DNA from: Scatophagus argus
Taxonomy: Eukaryota > Chordata > Actinopteri > Scatophagidae
DNA length: 64,000 nucleotides
Direction: 5' to 3'
NCBI RefSeq assembly: GCF_020382885.2
Contig: NC_058498.1
Coordinates: forward strand, 10,638,501-10,702,500
Position 1 is the first letter of the stretch; each line of letters starts with the position of its first letter. The notes below the pieces were generated by a model. The model saw only the letters and a list, made by a program, of their open reading frames with translations, had not been told where the DNA came from and searched no databases. Position numbers and translations under genes: made by a program. Positions 1 to 12,087 of the stretch are shown piece after piece.

Positions 1-172
1 TGTGTGGGATTAAATAAATTCATTTAATTATCAGCCCTAAACTTACCTGAACTGAAAGTTAATTTTGACAACTTTGTTCTACTTATTTGCAGAAGACCAC
101 AAGCATCAGTTTACTTAGACTGGGTATCTAAGAGTGACAAAGATTTGTTCAATTCTTTTCTTTTAATTTCAG

Positions 173-2174
173 AAAATGACATAAGGATGACCATAGGCAC
201 CACAGCTACAGAGGCCCTGAATGAGTCCAAAAGTGTAATACAGACCAAAGGGGAGTGGGAGCTTGTAAATATCCAAGCAGTTCCAACTAACCTGGACATC
301 ACTGATGGAAGCTACTCTGAGATCAAATACTATGTAAGCACAAGTATTTAAATTATGAAATTATGAATTGACAGTCTTTATCTGTTTAACATCACTGTCA
401 AGTCAGTTACCTAACTATTTATTTTAGTGTCCCAGGTTAGAGCAGCTGGTCTTTTTGGTCTTTTTTTATACAAATGAATATTGCAGTCTCCTTGATCTGG
501 ATCTGAATATTTTAATGCTAAAAAAGATAAAAGACAGCCATTATGAATGTCATGATCAATAAGATGCATCACTGAGCACAAAGTAAGCCTAAGACAAGAA
601 GACAACTCAAACCCAAGTCATTAAATTCCAAAAAATTAATTAAACTTATGAAAAACAGAAGTGACAGAGCACAGTGAAGAATTATAACAAAAGCTGGCAC
701 TATGAAAAGTTTTGGTGTTGGTATTAAAAAGAAACGTGTGTCTTTGTCCTACTGGATTCATGTAAATAGAGAATACAGGGGGACCAAGCATGGAACCTTG
801 GGGAACACCAAAGTTTTGAAGGACCACCAAAAAGCATCATAAACAACAACAGAGAAAGTTTTACTGGGGTTAGAGAGGGAGCTGGCAAGGTTTCAGTTAT
901 TAAAGGTAATTAGATCAACATTCTTAATCGGAACTGAAATAATTGAGCCTTTGTACTTGTGTCTCGTCCCAAGATCATTATCAGACGTAGGCCAATCCTG
1001 TATGTGGTGAACCTCATTATGCCCAGCTGCTTCCTCATCACTGTGGACCTCTTCAGCTTCCTGCTGCCTCCCCAGAGTGTGGACCGGTCCTCCTTCAAGA
1101 TGACCCTCATCCTGGGCTACACAGTCTTCCTGCTCATCATGAACGACCTGCTGCCTGTCACTGGAAATGAAACACCTCTCTTGAGTGAGTGATGTGCAGA
1201 TTTAAAAACAGCACAATAGCTCTTATCGAGATGAAGGACCTGCCGCTTTGTCAAGTTTTTCTTCTTGACCGAACTCTGTTTGTTAATTTATTTTGTCCTC
1301 TGAAAAACTGGTTCTCCTGCTCTGTCCACTGAATTTTTATTCAGCCAATGAGTTTACTGCAGCCCTACAATTCAAGCGTCAATTTGTTATACACTGTTGA
1401 CAAATACATTCTGACTGAAAAAGTTCTCTTTATTTTTTAACTCTTTTCTTTTGTTTCCTGCAGATGTTTTCTTCTCCCTCAGTCTCGCTCTGATGGTGGC
1501 CAGCCTATTGGAGACCGTGTTCATCACTAACATCCAGTTCAGCTCCAGCCAGTACAGTGAGGTGCCTCACTGGCTCAGTGTCCTCGTATTACAATACATA
1601 GCTGTTATTGTTTGTCTCCCTCCAAAAAAGAACCGCATCACAGTCTCTTTACGCCCATCTACGAGAGGTAAAACAACATTATTCATATTTTTTTTATTAT
1701 TTCTGTTACTACCACTGGTGTTGCACCTTGATGTTTAGTCTGCAACTCTTTTGAACAAAGTTTTAGTTATCTTTATAGCTAATCTGAGCATATGGGATTT
1801 TTGTTCATTCTTGATTCTTGATCACCTGGCTTTTTAAAAAAATATGTCACAGTATGACTTCACTCTCACACCACTCAGCAGTGAGTGCCAACATCATCTC
1901 TTCAAGAGATCTTCAGGGCGTCGGTGGTGGCGCAGATACAGTGAAACCCCCTACGGAGCCGGCCCTGGATGAACTGAGGAAGCTGAGCAGAGACCTCATG
2001 GCCATCCGCCTCCAGATGGAAAATCACTTCAGGGGAAGCAAAACCTCTCAGGAATGGCACATGATCGGGATAGTCATTGACCGTCTGCTGTTTGGCTTGT
2101 ACATCGTCTTCATCACAGTCAGCATCATCACCATGTTATGCGTCTGGGTCAATAGTGACACATATGAAAATTGA
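173..2174 (+). CDS. 5-HT3 receptor-like Cys-loop channel subunit, gene 1 (5'-truncated by window edge)
   Basis: This is the C-terminal part of a pentameric ligand-gated cation channel subunit in the plasma membrane. Coding exons are 173-333, 974-1184, 1464-1667 and 1879-2174 (TGA), all with GT-AG borders and matching phases, giving about 289 residues. The first exon encodes the end of the extracellular domain ([18 protein letters not shown]). The second encodes RRRP, M1 and M2 ([22 protein letters not shown]). The third encodes M3 ([17 protein letters not shown]) and the loop start, and the last the MA helix and M4. Asp before the M2 Arg and Asp after M2 suit a cation-selective pore. The signal peptide, loops A, D and E and the Cys-loop lie left of the window. 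The motifs look closest to the HTR3C/D/E branch. It is a near paralogue of gene 3. The last exon has a CAGCAG tandem acceptor. The family is clear; orthology to one human gene is not. Confidence 0.9.
636..830 (-). mobile_element. LINE reverse-transcriptase relic in an intron of receptor gene 1
   Basis: On the minus strand a short open stretch reads [20 protein letters not shown], which matches the GVPQGSVLGPLLF block of the non-LTR retrotransposon reverse transcriptase. The following residues do not keep a recognisable [FY]ADD box, so this is a short, decayed fragment. It sits inside an intron, antisense to the host gene. The clade (L2- or Rex-like) cannot be settled from so little sequence. 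Confidence 0.6.
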
Positions 2175-2907
2175 CTCAGTTAAATCACACCATTATACTA
2201 ATCATTGGGAAAAGAATGACCAGTTGGCAGTTACAATAGTAAAATTGATAATAACATGCTGTATTAGTTCTTGGTTTTTGCAGTAGTTCTAAAGGAAAAT
2301 TCAAAATGTCACTTCTTTAACTCAAAAGAAAACAAATGAAATGCAAAAATATCCATCATATGTGCTTTTCACTGAATGCAGTTGAATCTAAAGCCACATA
2401 TAGCGTTGTTTATGTTGTTTGCCTTTTTCCTGCATAACATTTATTTTTTCTTAAATGTAAGCTTGGTCGCTGATTAACAAGTTTCTAAACAGCAAAAAAA
2501 TAAGCACATGATTCTTCAGCAAAGTGACTTGAGAATGGAACAGATGTTAAGAGGCAGAGGTGTTAAAAAATAACACGGGTGAGTGGTTATCACAGGTGTG
2601 GAACAACAAGTGCCTGATGCGTTTCGCATTTTTATTCGTGAGGATTGAATGTCCTCAAAGTGATAGGAACATCCTGTCGGTGGCTTGCTTTGTGAAAGTT
2701 TGAAACCCTCACATTTTACACGAATACATCCATAGTTTTAACGGTTAAAATGTTCATGTGCCTATTTGTAATCAGTCCAGTTTTGTGTTTGCTTGTATAG
2801 GTAAAGTGTGCGATTAGTTTTTGTTTAAGCTTAAGCTTTGGTGAGGATCATGTTAGACATGTAGGAGTGGTGGTAAAGGTTAGGATTCTTAAGTCTCCAG
2901 AGAATTA

Positions 2908-2946
<39 letters not shown>

Positions 2947-3062
2947 GGAGAGGGTGTATGTGAAAGAGAGTGTGTGTGCACTACCTGCAGAAGCTACCTT
3001 TGCTTTACACACAACTAGCTCAGTGCTTGTGGAGATTATTTGGTCCACCAGAAGCATCCAGC
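2175..3062. other. Spacer between receptor genes 1 and 2, with (TG)n
   Basis: This spacer holds the 3' UTR of gene 1 and the 5' flank of gene 2. No open frame here looks like a protein. A TG-dinucleotide run lies at about 2909-2944, some 120 bp upstream of the gene 2 start codon. I see no clear AATAAA for gene 1. Confidence 0.6.
2909..2944. repeat. (TG)n microsatellite
   Basis: An uninterrupted TG dinucleotide run of about 18 units lies upstream of receptor gene 2. Confidence 0.95.
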
Positions 3063-6000
3063 ATGAATCGCTGTCAGAATGTCACCATCATCTCAGGTTT
3101 TCTCTTACTGTCAGGTAAAGATAACCTCCTTTTATTCACTGCTGTATTCTTTGTAGTTGTGTATTTTATGTGTTTTATTTGCAACACTGAAGCATGTTTA
3201 GCTCTGCAAACGTTCATCTTCCTCCTCATGTGAAAAAATAAGCAATACTGTTGTCATTTTAATAATAATTATTGTAGTAGTTTATCCCGTATGTTTCAGG
3301 TTTAAATGATCCTTGCAGTACAATGATACTGATGTCATCATTTCAGTTTTACAGATTTTAATTCATTCTTGCCATGGCATACGGGAATGTTTAAATGGAG
3401 AAAAGGGGTAGCTATCACTTCTCTGTCCGTTATACTTCATATTTGTGATAAATCACATTTGTGTAGTGTTGAATTCATAATAAAGGAATCGTTCAACTAA
3501 TCTGAATTGTTACGGTATATTGTGTTTGAAGAACTAATTAAAGAAATTAAATTGAAGTAATTAAAGAACACGATTGTGACATGTTTACTGTCAAACAGCA
3601 TTTGGCCCATGCTATGTAATGTCATTACTCAATGCATCTGGATGTTTGGCTTCCACTTTAATGATGTAATTACTATTGAAAGCTCATTTTTTTGTTCCAT
3701 GTCCAAATAATCCTGCTTTTTACATGATATTTAAGTCTACAAATATTATTCTGCTTACTAACGTTTAAGTTAATATATTTTATCATTGTACTGTTGCATT
3801 TCAACCATCCGTAAACCTGTAAGTACAAGGTTCAGCATTTTTGTTTTATATTGTTTAGAATGGGTGTGCATTTAGAAAAATTCAAAAGAAAATCTATTCT
3901 CAACATGAATGGTGAGAAAGTTTAAAGGTGCAAACCTTCTCTTGTCAGTGTCTCTGTGTTGCAGCAAACTGTCCTGTAAAGAAGGCCACAGCGGCCCAAC
4001 CTATGAGTCCTTGCAGGCTGTTTTTGATTTACAGTCCTTCAGACCAGCAGTGAACCTCAGCAATCCCACCATAGCCAACATCTCCTTCACCCTGTATGCT
4101 GTCCTGGGTGTGGTGAGTTTGTCACGTCACCTCTGACTTAACTCTAACGTGGGTTCAAGAGGTTGCAATGAGCTTTTCATGAGGTTTGCTTCTATTTACT
4201 GTATTTCAGAACGAGAAAACCCAGATACTCACTACTTTCCTGTGGCTGCGACTGGTAAGCAGCATGGAAATACTTCATACACTGTCAATAAATGTAAAAC
4301 AATCTGTTACAAATTTATTATATGACTGTAACCACAGCAGGATCAAATACAGAGATTATAAAATTAAAGTATTCCATTATTCCTGAACTACTTTACTGCA
4401 GTACTGGCATCATGAGTTCCTGGTCTGGGATCCTGATGAGTGTGATGGCATCACCAAGATTTCTCTCCCTGTGAAGCAGCTCTGGTCTCCAGACATCATC
4501 GTGTATGAGTTGTGAGTTCTCCAGCTGTAAAAGGCTTTTTCTTTCTTTCTGATCGATCTCTGAGGGCTTCGACACAAAAGTGGATCTGTGGCCTGACACA
4601 GATGGGTGACATCATGTTAGGCGCCAGAGATCTCAACTCCTGTCTGATTCAGAACTATGTGTCCTAATCTTGTGAACCAGCTGCCTGAGGTGGAGGCCCA
4701 CACATCAGTCTCAGGGGCTACACAGGGTGCAGTCATCTAAAGGGCGAATAACAGAAAAGGAATACCTTTCTGTTATTGACCAAAATAACGTGGCACAAAG
4801 TAGTTTCGAAAGCTCTCCAGTCAAACAATATGCATACGATCCATTTTGTACCCACATCTAGACACTTGCAAGACTTGAAGATCTTCAGTTTTTATTTTTT
4901 TATTTGTTTTTATGTTTTTATTTCCATTTGGCTCCTAAACATTTACAAAATCATAAACTCGTAAAGTCACTAGCATCAAGTAGAAGTAGAATCTAAAGTT
5001 AGTTCAGTAGTCAGTCAGATAATGTATAAGTAAAATACACACACACACAATAAATTTATATATATATATATATAATACCTGCATTCAACCCTTTTATACC
5101 CAAATCAATGGGAAAAAAAGATTTATTTATATGGTTTTGCATACACCCAATCACTGCAAGTGTTCTTCAATTTAGATAGATACACTTTTTATGAAAATCC
5201 AGAATGCAAAATAGAGCACAGAAGTTGTATGAACTCTTTGAAAAGTGGTTTTACCTCATTTCACCTCATGTATTTGTTTCCCCCTGGGGCTGATTTAAAT
5301 ACCATCTCACTGTGTTTCTATTTAACCTTCTCAGTGTGGACGATGACGTTTCCCAAGCGTGTCCTTATGTCTACGTGAACCACACAGGTCACATCCGCTG
5401 GGACAGGATGCTGCGGCTTGTCTCGGCCTGCAACCTGGAGATCTTCAGCTTTCCTTTTGACGTGCAGAACTGCACATTCACATTTGGCTCCTACATGCAC
5501 ACCAGTGAGAAAAGGCTCTTTTACATTTCCACAATCGTAAATTCACAAAGTCATTTGCTTTGCTCATAGTAAATAGAATCCAAAGTTGCTTCCGCAGTGG
5601 TTCAGAAAATGCAACGGCAATCTGTTGTACTTTTGGGATGTTTTGCAGGGAATAAAATAAATACAAAAAAAGAACATAAAAATATAGATGATCATGTAAT
5701 CAACCAGTTATTACATTCAAATAAGTTATTTATTTAGGTCACCTTAGACTGCTCTGTTCTCTCTTTAACAGTAAGAGACGTGAGGGTCAGTCCAGCACTG
5801 ACATTTATGGAAATGTCTAAAAACTCAAAGCGCTACCTGGAAGCCAGTGGAGAGTGGGAGCTGGTGGACATTCTGGGGGAGACCTCCATCCTCCAGTTTG
5901 GCATCGATGAGTGGGACATCATCACCTTCTGGGTGAGGGAAAATAAAATGTCTGGCTGTCAGACACAGTACAGCAAAAGCTCACCAATTAGCATAATCCA

Positions 6001-8243
6001 TCTTGGTAAGGAATTTGTGTATTTCCCAAAATGTGAAATTATTCCTTCGAAGGAGCTATAATTGATATTTTTAGGATGATACGATATGATGTGTTCACAA
6101 CCAGTTTCTGCTGCCACAGAATTAACCAAGAATAAATCACAGTATTTCCCAAGAACAATAACTCATTTTGACTTGGTGCACATACTGTCATATTTAAATG
6201 TTATACTTGTCAGGTAATTTCGTTCCTTTAGTCAGTTAGTTTGTTATATGGACCTTTATGCCCAACACAGTGAAGGTGGTTAGACCCCTCCGACTGACTG
6301 TTGTTCACTAGGTGGTCATAAAGCGGCGGCCAGTTCTCTACGTGGTCAACCTGCTGATCCCCAGCTCCTTCCTCATGCTCATCGACATCCTGTCCTTCTA
6401 CCTGCCGCCACACAGTGTCGATCGCGCCTCCTTCAAGATGACCCTCATCCTGGGCTACACCGTCTTCCTGCTCATCATGAACGACCTGCTGCCCAGCACA
6501 GCTAACGGCACGCCCATCATAGGTCAGGGGTAGTGATGTGAAGGGGTGACCTGAGCGCTAACATAGCCTGGCTTATATGTTCCACCATCAGTAAGACCAC
6601 ATGGTGTAAATCAGTGTTTTCATTTTAACAAATAAATCAAATGACTGAGATGAACCAACGTTTATCTCACTGCTCTCTCTTTAGTTTCTCTTCTGTAGAT
6701 CTTATGTCTGTCCATTAAACAAGATGTAATATGTGTGTAGGTTTTGATGCCATGCTGCTCGCTGAGGTCAACCCAGTCAGTAAAGACAGCACACAGATCT
6801 GCTTATCACTCTATTATTGTCCTATTAGTGTCCATTCATTTGTACTGAAAGCTGAAAACAGGTGCTGAATTTATGCAGCCTGCCTTTCTTGTGCAACACT
6901 TTTCATTAAAGATGAGAGTTTGTTTCATAAATGTGCAGCATTTTAACAATACAATACAAAGTATGGTCTTGAAGGTGGGTTTTGAATGCTTGATATATTT
7001 TAGCTCTATGCCACTGAAAAAAACTTAAAATCTATAAAGTTTTACATGACCCCCATTAATGTGCAACCTTCAATCTCTCAATCTATCCTTCAATCTAGGT
7101 ATTTATTTCTCTGTGTGTCTGGCCCTCATGGTCATCAGTCTACTGGAGACGGTCATCATTACCAACGTCCTCCACCACAGCTCCATGAAATACCAAGAGG
7201 TTCCAAACTGGGTGAGGGTGGTTGTCCTCAAACACGTAGCCAATCTCATCTGCTACCGATGGCCAGAGGACATCCATCCCCCTTCTGTACTACACAAGGA
7301 TAAACCTGACAGATCAAATGGCACTTCGGGGCCGTGGATCATCCAACCAACCAGCCAGACACCTTCTCAGCACCCAGCCAGCAACGGAGGTAATTAAACA
7401 GACTCGGTAAATGTCAAACGCTACTTAAAGTCGTCAAAAAAAAGAAATATGAACGTCAGGCAAACATTTAAAGCCTATAAAGTGAAAGGTTAACAGTGAT
7501 GCTCTCCCTCATTATTGTATTTTCTCATTATTCGTCAGCTCAGCTTCAGAGAAATGATAAGCAACCCTTTCCATATATACATAAATCTATCATAACTATG
7601 TGTAAATACATTAATAGATTAAGAGTTCAAAGAACAAATTGGGTCGCACTATTAAAGCTTAAAGAATACCTTAGCTATTGAAACGCCTTCCAATCAAAAT
7701 CATTTACATAAACAGGAAGTCACTGCAGCATCAGAAGCTGCACCATAACTCCCAAATATAATAGTTTCAAATAATACAAAACTGTTAAGAGGGAAGAAAG
7801 TGGTGACCTGTATAGTGTTAGAATGGAGATGTTATGGAAGGAATTGAGTCCCACTGCCACTCATTAAGGACATTCAACAAACAAAACAGAGTATATTAGC
7901 ATTTTAATAAAGGGAGAGGTCAGATAACTTCACTCTACACAGAACATATTTTGGTAAGTGAGCATTAGGTTTCAGGGTGTAGAGTACAGAGTACTGTGAT
8001 CTGTCCTGTTGTCATCTTCCCGCAGGTACAACTGCTCTGCCTGAACTGCAACAGATCTGTCAGTACTTGGGTGACCTCCGTGCCCACCTCACCTCGCTGC
8101 AGAAGGAGAGCGAGCTGCAGGAACAGTGGTGCCACGTGGGATATGTCCTCGACTTCCTGCTCTTCCGCATCTATCTGCTGCTCATCTCCTGTTACGCCCT
8201 GGTCATCATCTCCATGTGGTGTGTCTGGATCAGCCAGTCCTAA
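3063..8243 (+). CDS. 5-HT3 receptor-like Cys-loop channel subunit, gene 2 (complete)
   Basis: A complete cation-channel subunit of about 473 residues. Coding exons are 3063-3114, 3949-4112, 4210-4254, 4402-4511, 5335-5504, 5772-5932, 6312-6522, 7099-7389 and 8026-8243 (TAA), the nine-exon layout typical of HTR3 genes, with all phases joining. In order: signal peptide (about 1-24), extracellular domain with loop D TFLWLRLYW, loop A region PDIIVYEFVD, Cys-loop [20 protein letters not shown], then M1 ([16 protein letters not shown]), M2 ([18 protein letters not shown]), M3 ([17 protein letters not shown]), a cytoplasmic loop, the MA helix and M4 ending WISQS. N-glycosylation sequons include NLS, NIS, NHT and NCT. 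Exon 2 has two acceptors; the one before 3949 keeps frame with the signal exon, whereas the one before 3965 does not. Loop B has Tyr (GSYMHT) where 5-HT3A has Trp. It is more diverged from genes 1 and 3 than they are from each other. Confidence 0.92.
5040..5075. repeat. (AC)n/(TA)n microsatellite in intron 4 of gene 2
   Basis: A short AC run is followed closely by a TA run, in the intron before the Cys-loop exon. Confidence 0.8.
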
Positions 8244-8928
8244 CTGGATGGTTGGATTTGAATGGCGTCTGGAGCTCAAGTCACAGACAATTCATGAGAT
8301 GTCTAAAAATTAAATTAAAAAGCAATTTGTATAATTAGAAGGCAAAAGAAGATCTCTTCCAACATTTATTATTATTATTATTATATCATTGTTTCTGTGA
8401 TGATTGTGCAAGTTTTTTCCTCTGTGTTTGATTTTTAAAGAAGGGCAATTAACTCAATACAGTACAGTATAGAGGCAGTAACTGTATAATCAATATATTA
8501 TCAATAATTACACAAGAGGACATCATCAGCAAACATATCAGCAGACATTTATGTTCTCCCACAAGATGACTTATGACATAACTTCATTTAAGAATTTCAT
8601 TTAGTACCATTAACAGGTCAGAACCTTTATTCTAATATTTAATAAACTTCCATCCAATAAGGAAAAGAGGCAACAAGACCTGTTGTACAATCCAAGCACG
8701 CAATACGCAAACGGTCCTCAAATAACAAGCAACTGGGAATACCTAAGGCTTATGTCACGCTGTAGTGTAGAGTCAATATTAGTCTGTGGAGGCGGTTACA
8801 CGTTTCATCTAGTTATTGAAATTCACGTTTCTCTGGCAGAATGTTTCAATTAGACAGAGAAGACTGTCGATGATTTTAATTTGTTTTTCAAGGAAATTGT
8901 AATGATAGGGGCTTAGCTGAGACTGAAA
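8244..8928. other. Spacer between receptor genes 2 and 3
   Basis: AT-rich spacer holding the 3' UTR of gene 2 and the promoter region of gene 3. It has a short ATT-repeat near 8367-8385. I see no other gene, and no strong core promoter motif. Confidence 0.5.
8309..8646 (+). terminator. Candidate poly(A) signals of receptor gene 2
   Basis: Two overlapping ATTAAA hexamers lie at 8309-8319, about 70 bp after the stop codon. A canonical AATAAA lies at 8641-8646. Either could end the transcript; the sequence alone does not decide. Confidence 0.45.
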
Positions 8929-11900
8929 ATGACAGAGGTAAAGCTCATCTTCGTCTGCTTCATGCTGCTGCACGGTAAGGCGGGAAAACCATTTAACTGT
9001 CCAAGAAATATAAAAAGATGATTTGTTTAAACCTGTACAACTGCTGGTTGTCTTTCAAAGACAAAATATATTTTATTCTATTTAAAATTTACCTACAGGT
9101 TTGCTAGAAAATACAAGAAAATGACATATAGTTATATTGTTCCATATATATATTGGAATAAATGTAGGTTTTCTGGCATTTGGCTTCTGAACACCACCAC
9201 AGTGAATTCAAAATGAAACCGTCGAGATGTGAGCAAAGTGAAGACTTTCAGAGGCTACACAGCAAAGGTGCAAACCAATGGTAACCCTAAAAACTCTGGA
9301 CTGATGAAACCAAGATTAACTTGTTCCAGGATGATGGAAAAAAAAAATATGGAGAAGGAAAGGAGCAGCTCATGATCTGAAGCCTACCACATTATCTGTC
9401 AAACAAATTCTATTTTGCCTTATGAAGGAGAGAAGAGCTGATGAGGACATGATTGCCTGACTCTGCCATTGTGTCCTCTTACATGTGCATTTATATGAGA
9501 CATTTCCCAAATTTTGTTTTCTACTTTCTCTTTTTAAACTCAGGCTTTGTTGCAGCATTGAACTGCACCAGCCCAACCCCTAAATCGTTGATAAATGCAC
9601 TTGAGAAGAATTTGTTCTCTGAATCACTGATACGTCCGGTAAAGAGCTTTTCAGATCCGATGAATGTAACCATCAGTATCACTGTGGTGGCAATTTCTGG
9701 AGTGGTGAGTGTGTTTTTACTAGTCATTGATTCAAATTCATAACAAATCTGCACTATTGGGCTGTATTTAACTTATAAAATATGTCTCACCCGTAGGATG
9801 AAAAAACACAAACCCTGACAGCAGTGTTATGGGAAGTTCTGGTAAGCTTTGAGTGCACTGACAAAACAATAAAACAATAAGCTTTGCTTATCATTTGATA
9901 AGATTTTCTCATATATATGTGTGTGTGTGGTTTTTTGGGATGAAACATATTTGTTGAAATTTATGGCCTGTCTGTTTAATGCAGGAGTGGCATATAGAGG
10001 GACTGAGCTGGGATGAGCAGGAATGTGGAACTACAAGAGTCTCTATCCCTCGGGAAAAGCTTTGGGTCCCAGACATCCAGATTTCAGAGTTGTAAGTTAA
10101 AAAGATATTCAATAGTTTTCAAATTTTTGTCCAAATGAGAGAAACGAGCATTAAAGTGAAAATCTAAACTGAAGACAACATTAGGAGAGCAATCTTTGAT
10201 GCTGTAAGCCTGACATAAGAGAGGCAAACTCCTTTTGATCATTTTTATGCTGAAAATAGGACTTTTTAAAAGTGGGGCATTTAAAAAAGAAAAAAAAGTA
10301 AATAATAAAGTACAAAAAGGCAAACCCATTTTCACTGAAAATAAATTAAACTTTTAAATAAATAAACAGAGCTTTCTTTGCTTTCTTCTCTCTGTTCAGC
10401 AGTTGTCGAATTCATTAAACAATTAACAATGTTTTTATTAATTCCCTTCTGTTTTTGTTTTCAGGTTGGACATGGACAAAATTGAAGGCTTTCCCTACGT
10501 CTACTTATACAACACAGGTCGTGTTTATGATGATAAGCCAGTAAAAGTGGTCAGCTCCTGCAGATTAGATATCTACACTTTCCCTTTTGATGTCCAAAAC
10601 TGCTCGCTTACTCTTGGATCATATCTACACTTTGGTAAGTCTGCTTGAAAATAAAAATCTGAGCTTTAAACTGTTTGTCTTAAAATATGCAGGATAAAAT
10701 GCAGCTTTGATTCTCTGTGTCAACCATTTGAAAGATTAAATTTAAAGTGTTAAAATATTCCTTTGCATGTGGATGAATATTAATCCAAAACCTTACTTTG
10801 TGCTTCTAATTGCTCAAAACAAAACTGTGCTGTCAAATTTTGTTCAAGCTACAGACATAAAGATGGTTCAAGGCTACACGGCTGAACAGATCCTGAACGA
10901 GTCCAGAAATGTAATCCTAACCAGAGGGGAATGGGAGCTTGCTGGTTTGAGTATAGATTCTTCTAGCCTGGCATTAAATGAAGGAACTTACTCTGAGATT
11001 AAATACTATGTAAGCACTTTTAATTATTATTACATTATCTAATTATTCTGTGATGATATAGCTGGAACTGCAGTAGCTGATCATAGCTAAATCCACGCTA
11101 CACACTAACTGTATGCAATAGTAACCATAATATAATGTTTTTTTGCTGTATTGATGAAATCACCATTCTTAACCATTTTATACTAACAGGGAATGAAATA
11201 GTATGTCAGACATCAGTCAGAGCAGAGAACTTCAAAATTACACTGAAAATTTAATTTAACAAAGAGACAGCAAAATATGTGAGCGTGTGGTATGGATTTG
11301 GTACTGATATGATCGATCATTGCAGAGCTTCTTTAACACTCAGTATTTACAACTAAAAGCAAATCTGTGTTTTATTTTGAAAATATGTCAGTGACATTAT
11401 GTTGCTGTATTCAGGCCCATAGCTACCGTTTAAGGGAACTGAAGTCATGTCCCCTGTGTACCAGTGGCCTATATCAAAATGTATTCAGTCATAATTTATT
11501 TACAAAATGTCAACATTTGCAGGGTAGCACATGTTAAATGTGTAACAAGAAACCAAAAGTGAGTCCACCTGACTTCAGATTCAAATATAAAGATAAATTT
11601 GCTTACTAAAATCTTGAGATGTTGTGTCTTTGCGTTTTCTTAAGATCATTCTCAGACGTAGGCCAATCCTGTATGTGGTGAACCTCATTATGCCCAGCTG
11701 CTTCCTCGTCACACTGGACCTCTTCAGCTTCCTGCTGCCTCCCCAGAGTGTGGACCGGTCCTCCTTCAAGATGACCCTCATCCTGGGCTACACAGTCTTC
11801 CTGCTCATCATGAACGACCTGCTGCCTAACACCGGGGAGACAACACCTCTCATTGGTGAGCAAAACCTCTGTATTTTATTGCAGAGGCTTCATAAATGAA

Positions 11901-12051
11901 TTTGATTTGAATTAAGGTCATTTATACGAGGGACCATTTCTGAGGCTGAAGGTAGTCCCAGTGAAAGCTTATTTAGAGTAACATTAGATCGAACGACAGT
12001 ATCTGAAAAGAGATGGTTTTGCCTGCTTGTTGGAACTGAAGTGGTGGCTGT

Positions 12052-12087
<36 letters not shown>

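Noticed and set aside
3965..4112. Exon 2 of receptor gene 2 starting at the acceptor before 3965
   Set aside because: It would shift the frame relative to the signal-peptide exon. The acceptor before 3949 keeps the frame and a sensible mature start.
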